From the NCBI RefSeq assembly GCF_000280055.1, contig NZ_ALAB01000024.1, forward strand, positions 1-64,000: DNA of 64,000 nucleotides. The letters are read 5' to 3'. This DNA comes from Alishewanella aestuarii B11. Its GTDB lineage: Bacteria > Pseudomonadota > Gammaproteobacteria > Enterobacterales > Alteromonadaceae. The notes beneath the pieces were generated by a model. The model saw only the letters and a list, made by a program, of their open reading frames with translations, ran no database searches and was not told the origin of the DNA. The translations under genes and the position numbers were made by a program. This document shows positions 63,730 to 64,000 of the stretch, in pieces. How positions within the stretch are numbered: the stretch's first letter is position 1; each line of letters begins with the position of its first letter.

Positions 63730-64000
63730 GGCATCCACTAACTGTTTTACTGCTTTTATTTGCGCGCCGGCATTAGTTGCGTAATCCTCGCCACTATAGC
63801 CCCACCAATCCCAGCAGCCATTCGGGTTAAAGGGCGACATTGCACTTTTCTCAACCTGTGGATACAGGATCACCAGCTGATTGCTATCGGCATATTCGTT
63901 CAAGCCGGTATGCCGGATAAAGGCATCGCCCACCTGGCTGGCGTCCTGACGGCAGCCATGAAAACTGACGTGTAAGCGACAGTTGTTACCCGAAGCACAG
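63712..64000 (-). CDS. PHB-depolymerase-family esterase, C-terminal part (runs off the window)
   Basis: The frame enters from beyond base 64000, so only the last 95 residues are visible. They contain CRLHVSFHGCRQDASQVGD, then GLNEYADSNQLVILYPQ and NPNGCWDWWGYSGEDY, all typical of the poly(3-hydroxybutyrate) depolymerase-like esterases. HGC is the oxyanion-hole motif. Its place near the C-terminus suggests the type-2 (circularly arranged) catalytic domain, where the active-site Ser comes earlier and would lie outside this window. Usual members are exported. Substrate and signal peptide cannot be judged from the part seen. Confidence 0.85.
   Translation of the reverse strand, partial: CASGNNCRLHVSFHGCRQDASQVGDAFIRHTGLNEYADSNQLVILYPQVEKSAMSPFNPNGCWDWWGYSGEDYATNAGAQIKAVKQLVDALQQRR

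Overview
The window looks like chromosome of a Gram-negative gammaproteobacterium. The synteny blocks msrC-(small gene)-proQ-prc, pyrD-zapC and recC-recB-recD, a quinone-type PyrD, a giant NAD-glutamate dehydrogenase and Na+-based transport (NSS symporter, NhaC, SbtA-like) suggest an aquatic Alteromonadales-type bacterium. The style of the proteins reminds me of Rheinheimera/Alishewanella/Arsukibacterium; that genus-level guess is inference and I could not test it.

Region 1 (about 1-3490) is accessory DNA: the tail of a mobile-integron cassette array. One partial and three complete attC-like sites frame small cassettes of unknown or poorly known function: a two-gene cassette, a cassette without a visible gene, a hotdog-fold thioesterase cassette and a tiny membrane ORF. 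The gene-less cassette carries a complete IS4-family (IS10-like) element with imperfect terminal repeats and a perfect 9-bp target duplication. The last cassette is cut by an ISAs1-family remnant. That remnant in turn abuts the truncated 5' end of a TPR-GGDEF diguanylate cyclase gene. No integrase lies in the window, so the platform would be upstream of base 1.

Region 2 (3.5-25 kb) is ordinary chromosome rich in signalling and envelope genes. It holds a putative membrane-anchored metallopeptidase, a DUF6152-like/DUF6644-like pair, exonuclease I, an Aer-like PAS chemoreceptor followed by a GGDEF/EAL protein, and a LysR regulator divergent from an SbtA-like bicarbonate transporter. It continues with SelO, an RpiR-type regulator, a DUF445 protein, a DUF4394 plus cupredoxin pair, catalase-peroxidase KatG, an ABC exporter and several secreted proteins of unknown function.

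Region 3 (25-41 kb) contains recCBD, a lipoprotein, a Ser/Thr-kinase-like protein with an unrecognised C-terminal half, then msrC, a small acidic protein, proQ and prc. Region 4 (41-54 kb) has an NSS symporter and NhaC antiporter pair, pepN with a DUF2835 gene, and a four-gene envelope module (DUF1302, DUF1329, YCF48-like repeat protein, RND permease) that looks like a lipid or hydrophobic-compound transport system.

Region 5 (54-64 kb) holds the 1608-residue glutamate dehydrogenase, pyrD behind a strong hairpin, zapC, a cardiolipin synthase, a SAM methyltransferase and the 3' end of a PHB-depolymerase-type esterase that runs off the window. Intrinsic terminators mark several unit boundaries. 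I saw no rRNA, tRNA or CRISPR array.
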